Translations under genes and position numbers: made by a program
In this document: piece after piece, positions 17,797-25,692 of the stretch
Layout: each line of letters starts with the position of its first letter
Position numbering within the stretch: the stretch's first letter is position 1
From: Chitinophagaceae bacterium
Lineage (GTDB): Bacteria; Bacteroidota; Bacteroidia; Chitinophagales; Chitinophagaceae
Assembly: GCA_018335935.1 (NCBI GenBank)
Contig: JAGXRG010000048.1
Coordinates: 1-64,000, forward strand
Reading direction: 5' to 3'
DNA length: 64,000 nt
Notes under the pieces: generated by a model
What the model was told of the DNA's origin: nothing
Databases searched by the model: none
Seen by the model: the letters and a program-made list of their open reading frames with translations, nothing else

Positions 17797-18330
17797 ATGA
17801 TGAAGTTATATTTATGCCTTAGTTCACTAATACTTTCTCTACCATTAACTGCTCAGGAAAATAAAATAAGCCTCGACTTCTCTAATGTAATAAATACTAA
17901 AGATGCTTTAAAAGGTATTAACATTAGTACTTTTTTCCATTTTACTGAACATTTATCAGGTGGAGTTGAAGTGAATAGATTTTTTGGAAAAAAAATTTTA
18001 AGAAAAGATGTTGAGGTAGAAAATAAAATTGAAGAAATTGAACTTTCGGCTTGGGATTTTGACTGTAATTTTCATTATTCATTTAAAGTATCGAAACATC
18101 TAAAAGCCTATCCCATTTGGGGATTTAGTCATACTACAGAAATAGAAAAAAGAACTACAGAAAATCATGAAAACTCAACCCACTTTTGGTCGTATAATAC
18201 AGGACTAGGTTTCATGTATCATTTTGGTAAAATCTCACCACATATTGAATATCTCTTCACTTGGGGTAAAACGAATCAAGAGTTTTTACTAGTTGGCTTT
18301 AGTTATGAGATAAACTTGAGTCATCATTAA
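17797..18330 (+). CDS. Hypothetical exported protein, small beta-barrel-like
   Basis: A 177-residue protein with a signal peptide (LYLCLSSLILSLPLTAQ). The remainder shows alternating strand patterns (GGVEVNRFFGKK, YSFKVSKHLKAYPIWGF, TGLGFMYHFGKISPHIEYLF, FLLVGFSYEINL) and resembles small outer-membrane barrels. I do not recognise a named family. It starts at tandem ATGs, and the choice between them is arbitrary. It lies alone between the ACMSD gene and two small genes on the same strand. Confidence 0.6.
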   Translation: MMKLYLCLSSLILSLPLTAQENKISLDFSNVINTKDALKGINISTFFHFTEHLSGGVEVNRFFGKKILRKDVEVENKIEEIELSAWDFDCNFHYSFKVSKHLKAYPIWGFSHTTEIEKRTTENHENSTHFWSYNTGLGFMYHFGKISPHIEYLFTWGKTNQEFLLVGFSYEINLSHH

Positions 18331-18486
18331 TAATAAAAAGTTATTAATTATTATCTGTAGAATATTTTAAAAGTCAGTGAATTTAATTTTTTTAGAATAT
18401 CGCAATTCATTTTTTTAAGAAAAATTGGCTCATAGTTGGCGAAGTAACAATAATGAACTAAATTTAGTCGAATTAAAGTACCAATT

Positions 18487-18885
18487 ATGGATACTAAATT
18501 AAATGTAAATTTTTATCAACGATTAGGCCGAGTTTTTTATGCAGTTGCTGCAAGTGATGCCAGCATACAGAAGGAAGAAATTAATAAATTAAAGCAGATA
18601 TTAAGAGACGAATGGTTATCGGTAGATGATACTGTTGATGAATTTGGCACTGATGCTGCTTACCAAATTGAAGTAGTTTTTGATTGGTTATTAGAAAATG
18701 AGTACGATACCAAGAACACTTTAAAAGAGTTTGAAGAGTATGTAAAACATCATCAACATTTTTTTACAAAGGAAATTAAATACCTTATTTTAAAAACTGC
18801 TAATTCAATAGCTCATTCCTTCTTTGGTAAAAACAAATCTGAAGTTATTTTCTTAACCAGATTACAAGCAATTCTTTACAACTAA
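18487..18885 (+). CDS. Small helical protein, possibly TerB-like
   Basis: A 132-residue, all-helical cytoplasmic protein. FYQRLGRVFYAVAASDASIQKEEINKLKQIL resembles the first helices of TerB-like (tellurite-resistance-B/DjlA-type) domains, in which paired acidic residues after a helix bind metal. The match is by eye and weak. A perfect 12-bp palindrome ACTAAATTTAGT (18457-18468) lies 18 bases upstream of the start. The next gene follows after 11 bases, so the two probably form an operon. Confidence 0.5.
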   Translation: MDTKLNVNFYQRLGRVFYAVAASDASIQKEEINKLKQILRDEWLSVDDTVDEFGTDAAYQIEVVFDWLLENEYDTKNTLKEFEEYVKHHQHFFTKEIKYLILKTANSIAHSFFGKNKSEVIFLTRLQAILYN

Positions 18886-18896
18886 AATAATTATAT

Positions 18897-19304
18897 ATGA
18901 AAATGGTAGGCATTTGGATTGACAAACAAAAATCAATATTGGTAAAATTAAATGGTAAACAAGAAAAAGTTGAGACCGTGAATTCAGATTACGAGGGTAA
19001 AATAAGAATTGATGGAGAAACAAAACAATATACCCGATTAGGAAAACAAGTTTTTCCAAATGAAAAATCAAGAGAAGAAAAAAACAAACAAATTCTTAAA
19101 AAGTATTACGATTCAATTATTTCAAAAATAAAAAGTCAAGATTCCATAATTATAATTGGGCCTGCAGAGGCTAAAAAAGAATTATATAAACAAATGGCAA
19201 CCTCGAAAGAATTATTAGAAAAAGTTGAGCTTGTAGAAAATGCAGATTCAATGACTGACAATCAAGTTGTAGCTACTTTTAAAAAGTATTTCGAAGTAAA
19301 ATAA
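18897..19304 (+). CDS. Hypothetical protein, eRF1/host-attachment-like
   Basis: A 135-residue basic protein. VGIWIDKQKSILVKLNGK at the start, SIIIIGPAEAKKELYKQM in the middle and the terminal DNQVVATFKKYF resemble the compact domain shared by bacterial eRF1/Pelota-like and 'host attachment' proteins, where a GP-x-E-x-K stretch precedes the last helices. That similarity is by eye. It is the second gene after the TerB-like gene and probably co-transcribed with it. No membrane segment or signal peptide. Confidence 0.45.
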   Translation: MKMVGIWIDKQKSILVKLNGKQEKVETVNSDYEGKIRIDGETKQYTRLGKQVFPNEKSREEKNKQILKKYYDSIISKIKSQDSIIIIGPAEAKKELYKQMATSKELLEKVELVENADSMTDNQVVATFKKYFEVK

Positions 19305-19319
19305 AAGCTAAAAGTTTAC

Positions 19320-19841
19320 TTATTTTTTAATGGGTGGTTGCATTACACTTCCACATTTATTGCATGTTCTTTGTTCTTCGCTTCCATAAAACTTATTCAT
19401 TACTGGTGGAAGCTGAGAAACAATATCTGTAACTACTAGTTTTTCTTCATGCAGCATATTGCCACAATTTTCACAAAACCAAATAAAGCCATCTTCTTCA
19501 TCTTTTCTTACTTTCTCAATAACTAATCCAATTGTATTAGGACCTCTTTGAGGTGAATGTGGCGTTCTTGGAGGCAACAAAAACATATCACCTTCATTAA
19601 TATGAATATCTTTAGGTACACCATCATCAATAATTTTTACCACAATATTTCCTTCTAACTGATAATATAATTCTTCAGTTTCGTTGAAATGATAATCTTT
19701 TCTAGAGTTTGGCCCACCCACAACCATTACAATAAAATCTTCAGCGTCCTTGTAAACACATTGATTGCCCACTGGTGGTTTTAATAAATCTCTATGTTCA
19801 TCAATCCATTTTTTTAAATTAAAAGGTGCTGTTACTGACAT
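19320..19841 (-). CDS. haaO: 3-hydroxyanthranilate 3,4-dioxygenase
   Basis: A 173-residue cupin dioxygenase that opens the ring of 3-hydroxyanthranilate to ACMS. The Fe(II) ligands sit in KDYHFNETEELYYQLEG (His and Glu) and the second His in PRTPHSPQRG. The C-terminus carries a rubredoxin-like second metal site, CENCG and CNKCG, typical of the bacterial enzyme. It supplies the substrate of the ACMSD encoded at 16.6-17.6 kb. It is transcribed towards the two small plus-strand genes, is divergent from the SDR gene and is probably expressed alone. Confidence 0.93.
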   Translation of the reverse strand: MSVTAPFNLKKWIDEHRDLLKPPVGNQCVYKDAEDFIVMVVGGPNSRKDYHFNETEELYYQLEGNIVVKIIDDGVPKDIHINEGDMFLLPPRTPHSPQRGPNTIGLVIEKVRKDEEDGFIWFCENCGNMLHEEKLVVTDIVSQLPPVMNKFYGSEEQRTCNKCGSVMQPPIKK

Positions 19842-19963
19842 AATACTTTATTTTAAGATTGAATAATATTTGATAAATCTGTAGCAATAATAATTCAATA
19901 AAATTATTTTAGAGTTTCAAGTATAAAATTAACCACTACAATTCACTTAATAAAAATAACAAC

Positions 19964-19971
19964 TACTTTTG
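19964..19971 (+). promoter_or_regulatory. Candidate -7 element of the SDR/kynurenine operon
   Basis: TACTTTTG matches TAnnTTTG and ends six bases before the ATG at 19978. It implies a leaderless or nearly leaderless mRNA. No clear TTTG is seen at the right distance upstream. The element contains a TTG that would otherwise be readable as an in-frame start at 19969. Confidence 0.45.
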
Positions 19972-19977
19972 AAAACT

Positions 19978-20763
19978 ATGAATTTGTCTTTACTAAACAA
20001 AAATGCCCTTATCTGTGGAAGTTCTCAAGGTATAGGATTTGCAGCTGCTCAAGAAATAGCACATCTTGGTGCTAATTGTATATTGATGGCAAGAAATGAA
20101 ACTTCACTCAAAGCAGCAATTTCAAAATTAGATACTAATCAAAACCAAAAACATCAATACTTAGTTGCAGATTTTGATGATTCAAACATGGTAAAAAAAG
20201 TAATTGAAGATTTTACTAAAAATAATGTTGTACATATATTAGTGAATAATTCAGGTGGTCCAAATGCAGGTCCCATAAGCACTGCAAAGGAAGAAGAGTT
20301 TATTAATACTTTTAATCGTCATTTAATTTGCAATCATATTTTAACCAAAGCCGTTGTTGAAGGCATGCAGAGAGAAGGCTATGGAAGAATCATTAATATT
20401 ATATCAACTTCTGTGAAAATTCCTTTACCTAATTTAGGAGTTTCAAATACTATTAGAGGAGCTGTTGCCAGTTGGAGTAAAACAATGGCCAATGAATTAG
20501 GGCAATTTAATATTACAGTAAACAACGTATTACCTGGAGCTACAGCAACACAACGATTAGAAAGCATCATTTCGAATAATGCTAATAAAAAAAATAAAGA
20601 AATTGAAGAGATTGAAAACGATATGAAGCATGAAATACCTATGAAAAGGTTTGCAGAACCCAATGAAATTGGGAATGTTGTTGCATTTTTAGCTACCCCA
20701 GCTGCATCATATATCAATGGTGTTAGTATTCCTGTTGATGGTGGAAGAACGGGAACACTCTAG
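19978..20763 (+). CDS. Short-chain dehydrogenase/reductase
   Basis: A 261-residue SDR from the ATG at 19978. The cofactor loop [13 protein letters not shown] is at about 12-24, with NNSGGP at about 90, the catalytic region [20 protein letters not shown], and the C-terminal [15 protein letters not shown]. The usual YxxxK is not seen; [14 protein letters not shown] occupies its place, so the catalytic Tyr appears to be replaced, as in several atypical SDRs. It heads the plus-strand run of kynurenine-pathway genes. A role in that pathway is possible but not evident from sequence. Confidence 0.85.
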   Translation: MNLSLLNKNALICGSSQGIGFAAAQEIAHLGANCILMARNETSLKAAISKLDTNQNQKHQYLVADFDDSNMVKKVIEDFTKNNVVHILVNNSGGPNAGPISTAKEEEFINTFNRHLICNHILTKAVVEGMQREGYGRIINIISTSVKIPLPNLGVSNTIRGAVASWSKTMANELGQFNITVNNVLPGATATQRLESIISNNANKKNKEIEEIENDMKHEIPMKRFAEPNEIGNVVAFLATPAASYINGVSIPVDGGRTGTL

Positions 20764-20798
20764 TTCGATGTTTTACGTTTTATTGTTGGATGTTAATT
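20763..20798 (+). repeat. Left heptamer repeat of four-helix-bundle module 1
   Basis: Degenerate 7-base units GTTCGAT, GTTTTAC, GTTTTAT, (T), GTTGGAT, GTTAATT. Within it, GTTGGATGTT (20785-20794) is the exact reverse complement of AACATCCAAC at 21198-21207, on the far side of the gene. Confidence 0.75.
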
Positions 20799-21221
20799 AA
20801 TTTTATGGCAACAATTACAAAATTTGAAGATTTAGAAATATGGAAGATGGCTCGAGAGCAATCAAAAGAAATTTTTCTCTTAACTAATACAATTGATTTT
20901 AAGAGAGACTTTGATTTAAAAAATCAAATCAAGGATTCGAAAGGTTCTGTGATGGATAATATAGCTGAAGGATTCGAAAGGTTTAGTAATAAGGAATTTT
21001 GTCAATTTTTAATTATAGCAAAAGGTTCAAATAGCGAGGTTCGATCTCAACTTTATAGAGCTTTTGATAAAAAGTATATTGATCATGAAATTTTAAATTT
21101 GAGGTTAGATTATTCAAATTTCTTGGCAAATAGAATGAAATCATTTATTGATTATTTGCAATCATCTAACTTTAAAGGAAAACCTAAATCTTTAACAAAC
21201 ATCCAACCTCCAACTTCCAAC
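20785..21221 (+). mobile_element. Candidate inverted-repeat-bounded four-helix-bundle module 1
   Basis: The segment consists of one four-helix-bundle gene enclosed by inverted heptamer repeats, and it separates the SDR gene from the aldehyde dehydrogenase gene. The outer 10-bp arms are perfect inverted copies. The arrangement recalls 23S rRNA intervening sequences, where an S23-type gene sits within a long stem. No transposase is present and mobility is inferred, not shown. Confidence 0.5.
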
Positions 21222-21227
21222 AAATGA
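20805..21227 (+). CDS. Four-helix-bundle protein, 23S-rRNA-IVS (S23) family
   Basis: A 140-residue helical protein. [19 protein letters not shown], the central [28 protein letters not shown], and [16 protein letters not shown] are family hallmarks of S23/IVS and Avd-like four-helix bundles. The ATG at 20805 is chosen over the one at 20790 because family members begin [11 protein letters not shown]. The C-terminal tail [12 protein letters not shown] is encoded by the right heptamer repeats (ATCCAAC, CTCCAAC, TTCCAAC), so the tail is repeat-derived. The stop overlaps the start of the aldehyde dehydrogenase (ATGA). A second homologue lies 1.5 kb downstream. The function of stand-alone members is unknown; relatives bind nucleic acid. 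Confidence 0.85.
   Translation: MATITKFEDLEIWKMAREQSKEIFLLTNTIDFKRDFDLKNQIKDSKGSVMDNIAEGFERFSNKEFCQFLIIAKGSNSEVRSQLYRAFDKKYIDHEILNLRLDYSNFLANRMKSFIDYLQSSNFKGKPKSLTNIQPPTSNK
21194..21221 (+). repeat. Right heptamer repeat of four-helix-bundle module 1
   Basis: Four 7-base units AACAAAC, ATCCAAC, CTCCAAC, TTCCAAC, ending three bases before the aldehyde dehydrogenase ATG. The repeat occupies the place where a ribosome-binding site for that gene would be. Confidence 0.8.
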
Positions 21228-22687
21228 ATTTAGACATCCCATACCATTTAGAAAATTATATTGATGGAAACTTAATTGCTCCCTTATCAAGTAATTTTAT
21301 TGATTGCATAAACCCTGCTACTGGAGAAGTTTTTAGTCAAGTACCAAATAGCAATGAAAAAGATATTGAAATTGCTGTAAATGCTGCAAAAAAAGCTTTT
21401 ACAACATGGAGTAAAACTTCAAATGAAGAACGATTTAAAATTCTAAATAGAATTGCAGATTTAATAGATGAAAATATTGAAGCACTTGCATCAGCAGAAA
21501 CTACAGATAATGGTAAACCTTTATGGTTAAGTAAATCAGTAGATATTCCAAGAGCAAGTAGCAATTTCAGATTTTTTGCAACAGGTATTATGCATTTTGC
21601 TTCAGAAAGTCATAGCATGACTGATAAAGCTATAAATTATACATTAAGACAACCTATTGGTGTGGTTGGTTGTATTTCTCCTTGGAATTTACCTTTATAT
21701 CTTTTTACTTGGAAAATAGCTCCTGCATTAGCTGCAGGGAATTGTGTTATTGCAAAACCTTCAGAAGTAACACCTGTTACTGCTTTTCTTCTTTCAAAAA
21801 TTTGCAAAGAGGCAGGGTTGCCTAATGGTGTTTTAAATATTGTTCATGGCGATGGGCCAAGTTGTGGTGAGGCAATGGTTAAGCATAAAGATGTTAAAGC
21901 TATTTCATTTACCGGCAGTACAAAAGCAGGTGAAAGAATTGCAAGTATTGCTGCTCCAATGTTCAAAAAAATGTCATTAGAACTTGGAGGAAAAAATGCT
22001 GTAATTATTTTCAATGATTGTAATTGGGAAAAAATGTTGAAAGAAACTGTACGCTCATCATTTGGAAACATGGGACAGATTTGTTTGTGTGGAAGTAGAA
22101 TTTTAATTGAAAAAAGTGCTTATGAAAATTTTAAAAAGTATTTCATTGATATTATAAAGAAATTAAAGGTTGGAGACCCACTTGATGAAGAAAGTAAGCA
22201 AGGTGCAATTGTAAGCCAAACTCAATTTGAAAAAGTGATGTCTTGTATCGAAACTGCAAAACAAGAAGGTGGTACAATTTTAATTGGTGGAAATGCAGTA
22301 AAATTAACAGGTAGATGTGAAAATGGATATTTTATTGAACCCACAATTATTGAAGGTTTGAACGCTAATTGTAAAACCAATATGGAAGAAATATTTGGCC
22401 CAGTTGTTACTTTACAACCTTTTGAAACTGAAGAAGAAGCTTTACAACTTGCCAATACTAGTAATTATGGTTTATCTGCAACAATTTGGACACAAGATAT
22501 TTCAAAAGCAAATAGAATGGCCGCTAAAGTAGAAAGTGGTATTGTATGGATAAATTGTTGGTTGTTGAGAGATTTAAGAACTCCTTTTGGAGGAATTAAA
22601 AATAGTGGTGTAGGAAGAGAAGGTGGTTGGGATGCTTTGAAATTTTTTACTGAAACTAAGAATATTTGTCTGGAGTTTGGAGTTTAG
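21224..22687 (+). CDS. Aminomuconate-semialdehyde dehydrogenase family aldehyde dehydrogenase
   Basis: A 487-residue NAD-dependent aldehyde dehydrogenase. It has [21 protein letters not shown] around 145-165, the general base Glu in LELGGKN near 250 and the catalytic Cys in GQICLCGSR near 285, with EEIFGPVV further on. The [16 protein letters not shown] end is typical of the 2-hydroxymuconic/2-aminomuconic semialdehyde subgroup. In this cluster it would oxidise 2-aminomuconate semialdehyde to 2-aminomuconate. The ATG overlaps the stop of the four-helix-bundle gene, implying translational coupling. The last five codons are written in the left heptamer repeats of module 2. Confidence 0.88.
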   Translation: MNLDIPYHLENYIDGNLIAPLSSNFIDCINPATGEVFSQVPNSNEKDIEIAVNAAKKAFTTWSKTSNEERFKILNRIADLIDENIEALASAETTDNGKPLWLSKSVDIPRASSNFRFFATGIMHFASESHSMTDKAINYTLRQPIGVVGCISPWNLPLYLFTWKIAPALAAGNCVIAKPSEVTPVTAFLLSKICKEAGLPNGVLNIVHGDGPSCGEAMVKHKDVKAISFTGSTKAGERIASIAAPMFKKMSLELGGKNAVIIFNDCNWEKMLKETVRSSFGNMGQICLCGSRILIEKSAYENFKKYFIDIIKKLKVGDPLDEESKQGAIVSQTQFEKVMSCIETAKQEGGTILIGGNAVKLTGRCENGYFIEPTIIEGLNANCKTNMEEIFGPVVTLQPFETEEEALQLANTSNYGLSATIWTQDISKANRMAAKVESGIVWINCWLLRDLRTPFGGIKNSGVGREGGWDALKFFTETKNICLEFGV

Positions 22688-23155
22688 TGTTTAAGGTTCC
22701 AAATTAAAGATTTAACTTATATGGCTACAATAAAAAAGTTTGAAGACTTAGAAATTTGGCAATTAGCTCGTCAAATTGAAAATGAAATATTTCAAATTTC
22801 GAATGAGGGACTTTTATCAAAAGATTATTCTTTGAAAGATCAATTAAATAGAAGTGCAGGCTCAATTATGGATAATATTGCTGAAGGATTTGGAAGAGGT
22901 GGTAGAAATGAATTTATTCAATTTCTCAGTATTGCAAAAGCTTCAGCAAATGAACTTCAATCTCAAATTACAAGAAGTTTGGATAGGCATTACATTTCAA
23001 GTGAAAAATTTGATAATATTAATTCAACTGTAAAATTAATTATTAATAAAATAGGAGCTTTAATGAAGCATTTAAATGAAGCTGAATTCAAAGGTCAAAA
23101 ATTTTTAAATAGAACAACAATCAAACAAGATAACCCCAAACCCCAAACTCCAAAC
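22675..23155 (+). mobile_element. Candidate inverted-repeat-bounded four-helix-bundle module 2
   Basis: GTTTGGAGTTT (22675-22685) and AAACTCCAAAC (23145-23155) are perfect 11-bp inverted arms enclosing the four-helix-bundle half of a fused gene. The left side reads GGAGTTT, GGAGTTT, AGTGTTT in 7-base steps; the right reads CCCCAAA, CCCCAAA, CTCCAAA. The repeat sequence differs from that of module 1, but the design is the same. Insertion between the dehydrogenase and the RidA gene is inferred. Confidence 0.55.
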
Positions 23156-23566
23156 AGTTTATTTAACACTAAAAAAGCTGCCACTCCATTAGGTGCTTAT
23201 CCTCATGCTAGAAGAGTTGGAAATTTACTTTTCTTATCAGGCATTGGCTCTCGTTCTGCAAAAGACAATTCTATTCCTGGACTTGAGCTTGATGAAAATG
23301 GAAATATTGTAAAATATGATATTGCAGCCGAAACACATCAAGTAATGGCAAATGTAAAAGCTGTTTTAGAAGCAAGTGGAAGCAGTTGGGATAAAATTGT
23401 TGATGTAACAGTTTTTCTAACCAATATGAAAAATGATTTTCCTATTTATAATAAAATTTATGCTGAATATTTTACAAATGTTCAAGCATGCAGAACAACT
23501 GTTGAAGTAAAAAGTTTACCAACACCAATTGCTATAGAATTAAAAGTAATTGCAACTATTGATTAA
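22721..23566 (+). CDS. Fusion of four-helix-bundle (S23/IVS) domain with RidA-type 2-aminomuconate deaminase
   Basis: A 281-residue chimera. Residues 1-128 are a four-helix bundle ([38 protein letters not shown]), homologous to the gene at 20.8 kb. A linker, DNPKPQTPN, is encoded by heptamer repeats. Residues about 150-281 are a RidA/YjgF domain (PLGAYPHARRVGNLLFLSGIGSRS, VFLTNMKNDFPIYNKIY, RTTVEVKSLPTPIAIELKVIA) of the type that deaminates 2-aminomuconate. There is no ATG, GTG or TTG just before the RidA part, so the deaminase seems obliged to be made as a fusion unless an assembly error or processing intervenes. Neighbours on both sides act on the adjoining pathway steps. Confidence 0.85.
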   Translation: MATIKKFEDLEIWQLARQIENEIFQISNEGLLSKDYSLKDQLNRSAGSIMDNIAEGFGRGGRNEFIQFLSIAKASANELQSQITRSLDRHYISSEKFDNINSTVKLIINKIGALMKHLNEAEFKGQKFLNRTTIKQDNPKPQTPNSLFNTKKAATPLGAYPHARRVGNLLFLSGIGSRSAKDNSIPGLELDENGNIVKYDIAAETHQVMANVKAVLEASGSSWDKIVDVTVFLTNMKNDFPIYNKIYAEYFTNVQACRTTVEVKSLPTPIAIELKVIATID

Positions 23567-23593
23567 ACAACCACAAAGGCACAAAGAAAAAAT

Positions 23594-24871
23594 ATGAACT
23601 TTAAAAATACTTTAGAATTTGCACAAGAATTAGATGAGCAAGATGAATTAAAACATTTTCGAGATTTATTTTACATTCCCATAGTACATGGAAAAGAATG
23701 CATTTATTTTACAGGAAACTCATTAGGACTTCAACCAAAATCAACACAAGACTATGTTTTAAACGAATTAGAAGACTGGGCAAGTATGGGTGTTGAAGGT
23801 CATTTTCATGCAAGAAATCCTTGGATGCCTTATCATGAAATTTTTCCCAATCAACTTTCAAAAATTGTAGGATGTTTACCAAATGAAGTGGTAGTAATGA
23901 ATCAGCTTACAGTTAACCTTCATTTATTAATGGTGAGTTTTTATCAACCAACAAAAACAAAGTACAAAATTCTTTGCGAAGCAAAAGCATTTCCTTCAGA
24001 TCAATATGCCCTTGAATCTCAAGTAAAATTTCATGGTTTTGAATATGATGATGCAGTGATAGAAGTATCTCCTAGAAATGGAGAACATACTATTAGCACT
24101 GAAGATATTTTGCAAGCTATTGAAGATAACAAAGATTCATTGGCATTAGTAATGTTTGGTGGTGTAAATTACTATACTGGTCAGGTTTTCGAAATGAAAC
24201 AAATTGCAAATAAAGCAAACCAATTAGGTATTTTAGTAGGTTTCGATTTAGCTCATGCAGCAGGAAATATTGAATTACATTTACACGACTGGAATGTTGA
24301 TTTTGCTTGTTGGTGCAGTTATAAATATTTAAATAGTGGTCCGGGTGGGGTTTCTGGAATTTACATTCATGAAAAACATGCTACCAATACCGATTTACAA
24401 AGATTTGCAGGTTGGTGGGGCTACGATAAAGAAACCAGATTTCAAATGGAAAAAGGTTTTAAAGCCATTCCAACTGCTGAAGGTTGGCAACTCAGTAATG
24501 CTCCTATCCTATCTATGGCTGCACATAAAGCAGCATTAGATATTTTTGAAGAAGCCGGCATGAATCGTTTACAAACAAAATCAAAGCAACTGAGTAATTA
24601 TTTATTCTTTATTATTGATGAAATCAATAAAAGTTTTACTGAATCTTTAATTGAAATTATTACACCACGAAATGAAAGCGAAAAAGGTTGTCAGGTTTCA
24701 ATTCTCATGAAAAATAAAGGCAAAGATTTTTTTAATGCTTTATGTCAACATGGAGTTATTGCTGATTGGAGAGAACCTAACGTTATTAGAATTGCTCCAG
24801 TGCCTTTATACAATACCTTTACAGACGTTTTTCAATTCGGTAAAATCTTACAACATTTATTACAACTCTAA
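23594..24871 (+). CDS. kynU: Kynureninase
   Basis: A 425-residue PLP enzyme that cleaves (3-hydroxy)kynurenine to (3-hydroxy)anthranilate and alanine. The family run is visible: FTGNSLGLQPKS near 40, MNQLTVNLHLLM near 100, GFDLAHAAGN with the PLP-binding Asp near 218, and the Schiff-base Lys in CSYKYLNSGPGG near 244. WWGYD, FQMEKGF and DWREPNVIRIAPVPLY follow. Its product feeds the 3-hydroxyanthranilate dioxygenase. It follows the fused RidA gene after 27 bases, which contain two CACAAAG units (23572-23578, 23580-23586). The tryptophan dioxygenase, formamidase and kynurenine monooxygenase genes are not in this window. Confidence 0.95.
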   Translation: MNFKNTLEFAQELDEQDELKHFRDLFYIPIVHGKECIYFTGNSLGLQPKSTQDYVLNELEDWASMGVEGHFHARNPWMPYHEIFPNQLSKIVGCLPNEVVVMNQLTVNLHLLMVSFYQPTKTKYKILCEAKAFPSDQYALESQVKFHGFEYDDAVIEVSPRNGEHTISTEDILQAIEDNKDSLALVMFGGVNYYTGQVFEMKQIANKANQLGILVGFDLAHAAGNIELHLHDWNVDFACWCSYKYLNSGPGGVSGIYIHEKHATNTDLQRFAGWWGYDKETRFQMEKGFKAIPTAEGWQLSNAPILSMAAHKAALDIFEEAGMNRLQTKSKQLSNYLFFIIDEINKSFTESLIEIITPRNESEKGCQVSILMKNKGKDFFNALCQHGVIADWREPNVIRIAPVPLYNTFTDVFQFGKILQHLLQL

Positions 24872-24880
24872 ATTTTCCTT

Positions 24881-25663
24881 GTGAAAAAAAATATCATTAT
24901 TTCAATTCTAGTACTTGTTACTTTAAGTTTTTCTATTAATAAATCATTTGCTTGGGGAAGAACGGGCCATTCAATCGTTGCACAAATTGCCTTTAGTTAT
25001 TTAGATGAAAAAACAAAAGCCAATGTAATGAAGTATTTAGATACTTTAACTATTGAGCAAGCTGCAAGTTGGATGGATAATTTAAGGAATGATAAGTCTT
25101 ACGATTATTTAAAACCCTATCATTATATTAATATTGAAAAAGGTGAAAATTATACACCAACAACAGAGGATAATATTGTCAATGGAATTAATAATGCCAT
25201 GCTGAAGTTAAATAATATGAGTAATTTAAGTAAAGAAGAAATTACTTTAAACTTATTAATCTTATTTCATTTAATTGGCGATTTGCATCAACCTTTGCAT
25301 TGTGGTTATGGAGTAGATAAAGGAGGCAATACGATACAAGTTTCATTTTTTGGTAAAGGCTCAAACCTTCATAGGCTTTGGGATTCAGATATAATTGAAT
25401 ACAAAAAAATGAACTTAGATAGCTGTTTTAAATTTAATACATACAGCAAAAAACAAATCAGACAAATAAAGAAAATTGATGTTGTGAAATGGATGAATGA
25501 ATCTAGAAGTCATCTTACACAAGTCTATCAATTTTCTTCCAACAAAATTGAAGATCATTATATCAATTACAACTCCCCTATCATTAAAAAACAATTATTA
25601 GATGCCGGAATAAGACTTGCTAAAGTTTTGAAAAAATACTTTCATCATCTGCCTTGTTCATAA
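24881..25663 (+). CDS. S1/P1-type nuclease
   Basis: A 260-residue exported zinc nuclease. A GTG start gives a signal peptide (ISILVLVTLSFSINKSFA) cleaved before WGRTGH, so the mature chain begins with the Trp whose amino group ligates zinc in this family. The remaining ligands are visible in ASWMDNLRNDKSYDYLKPYHYIN, LLILFHLIGDLHQPLHCGY and GGNTIQV...NLHRLWDSDII. The enzyme cleaves single-stranded nucleic acid and 3'-nucleotides outside the cytoplasm. It starts nine bases after kynU and is probably transcribed with it, although it has no obvious pathway link. Confidence 0.92.
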   Translation: MKKNIIISILVLVTLSFSINKSFAWGRTGHSIVAQIAFSYLDEKTKANVMKYLDTLTIEQAASWMDNLRNDKSYDYLKPYHYINIEKGENYTPTTEDNIVNGINNAMLKLNNMSNLSKEEITLNLLILFHLIGDLHQPLHCGYGVDKGGNTIQVSFFGKGSNLHRLWDSDIIEYKKMNLDSCFKFNTYSKKQIRQIKKIDVVKWMNESRSHLTQVYQFSSNKIEDHYINYNSPIIKKQLLDAGIRLAKVLKKYFHHLPCS

Positions 25664-25692
25664 AATAATTAGCAAATACATAAAATATTTTT

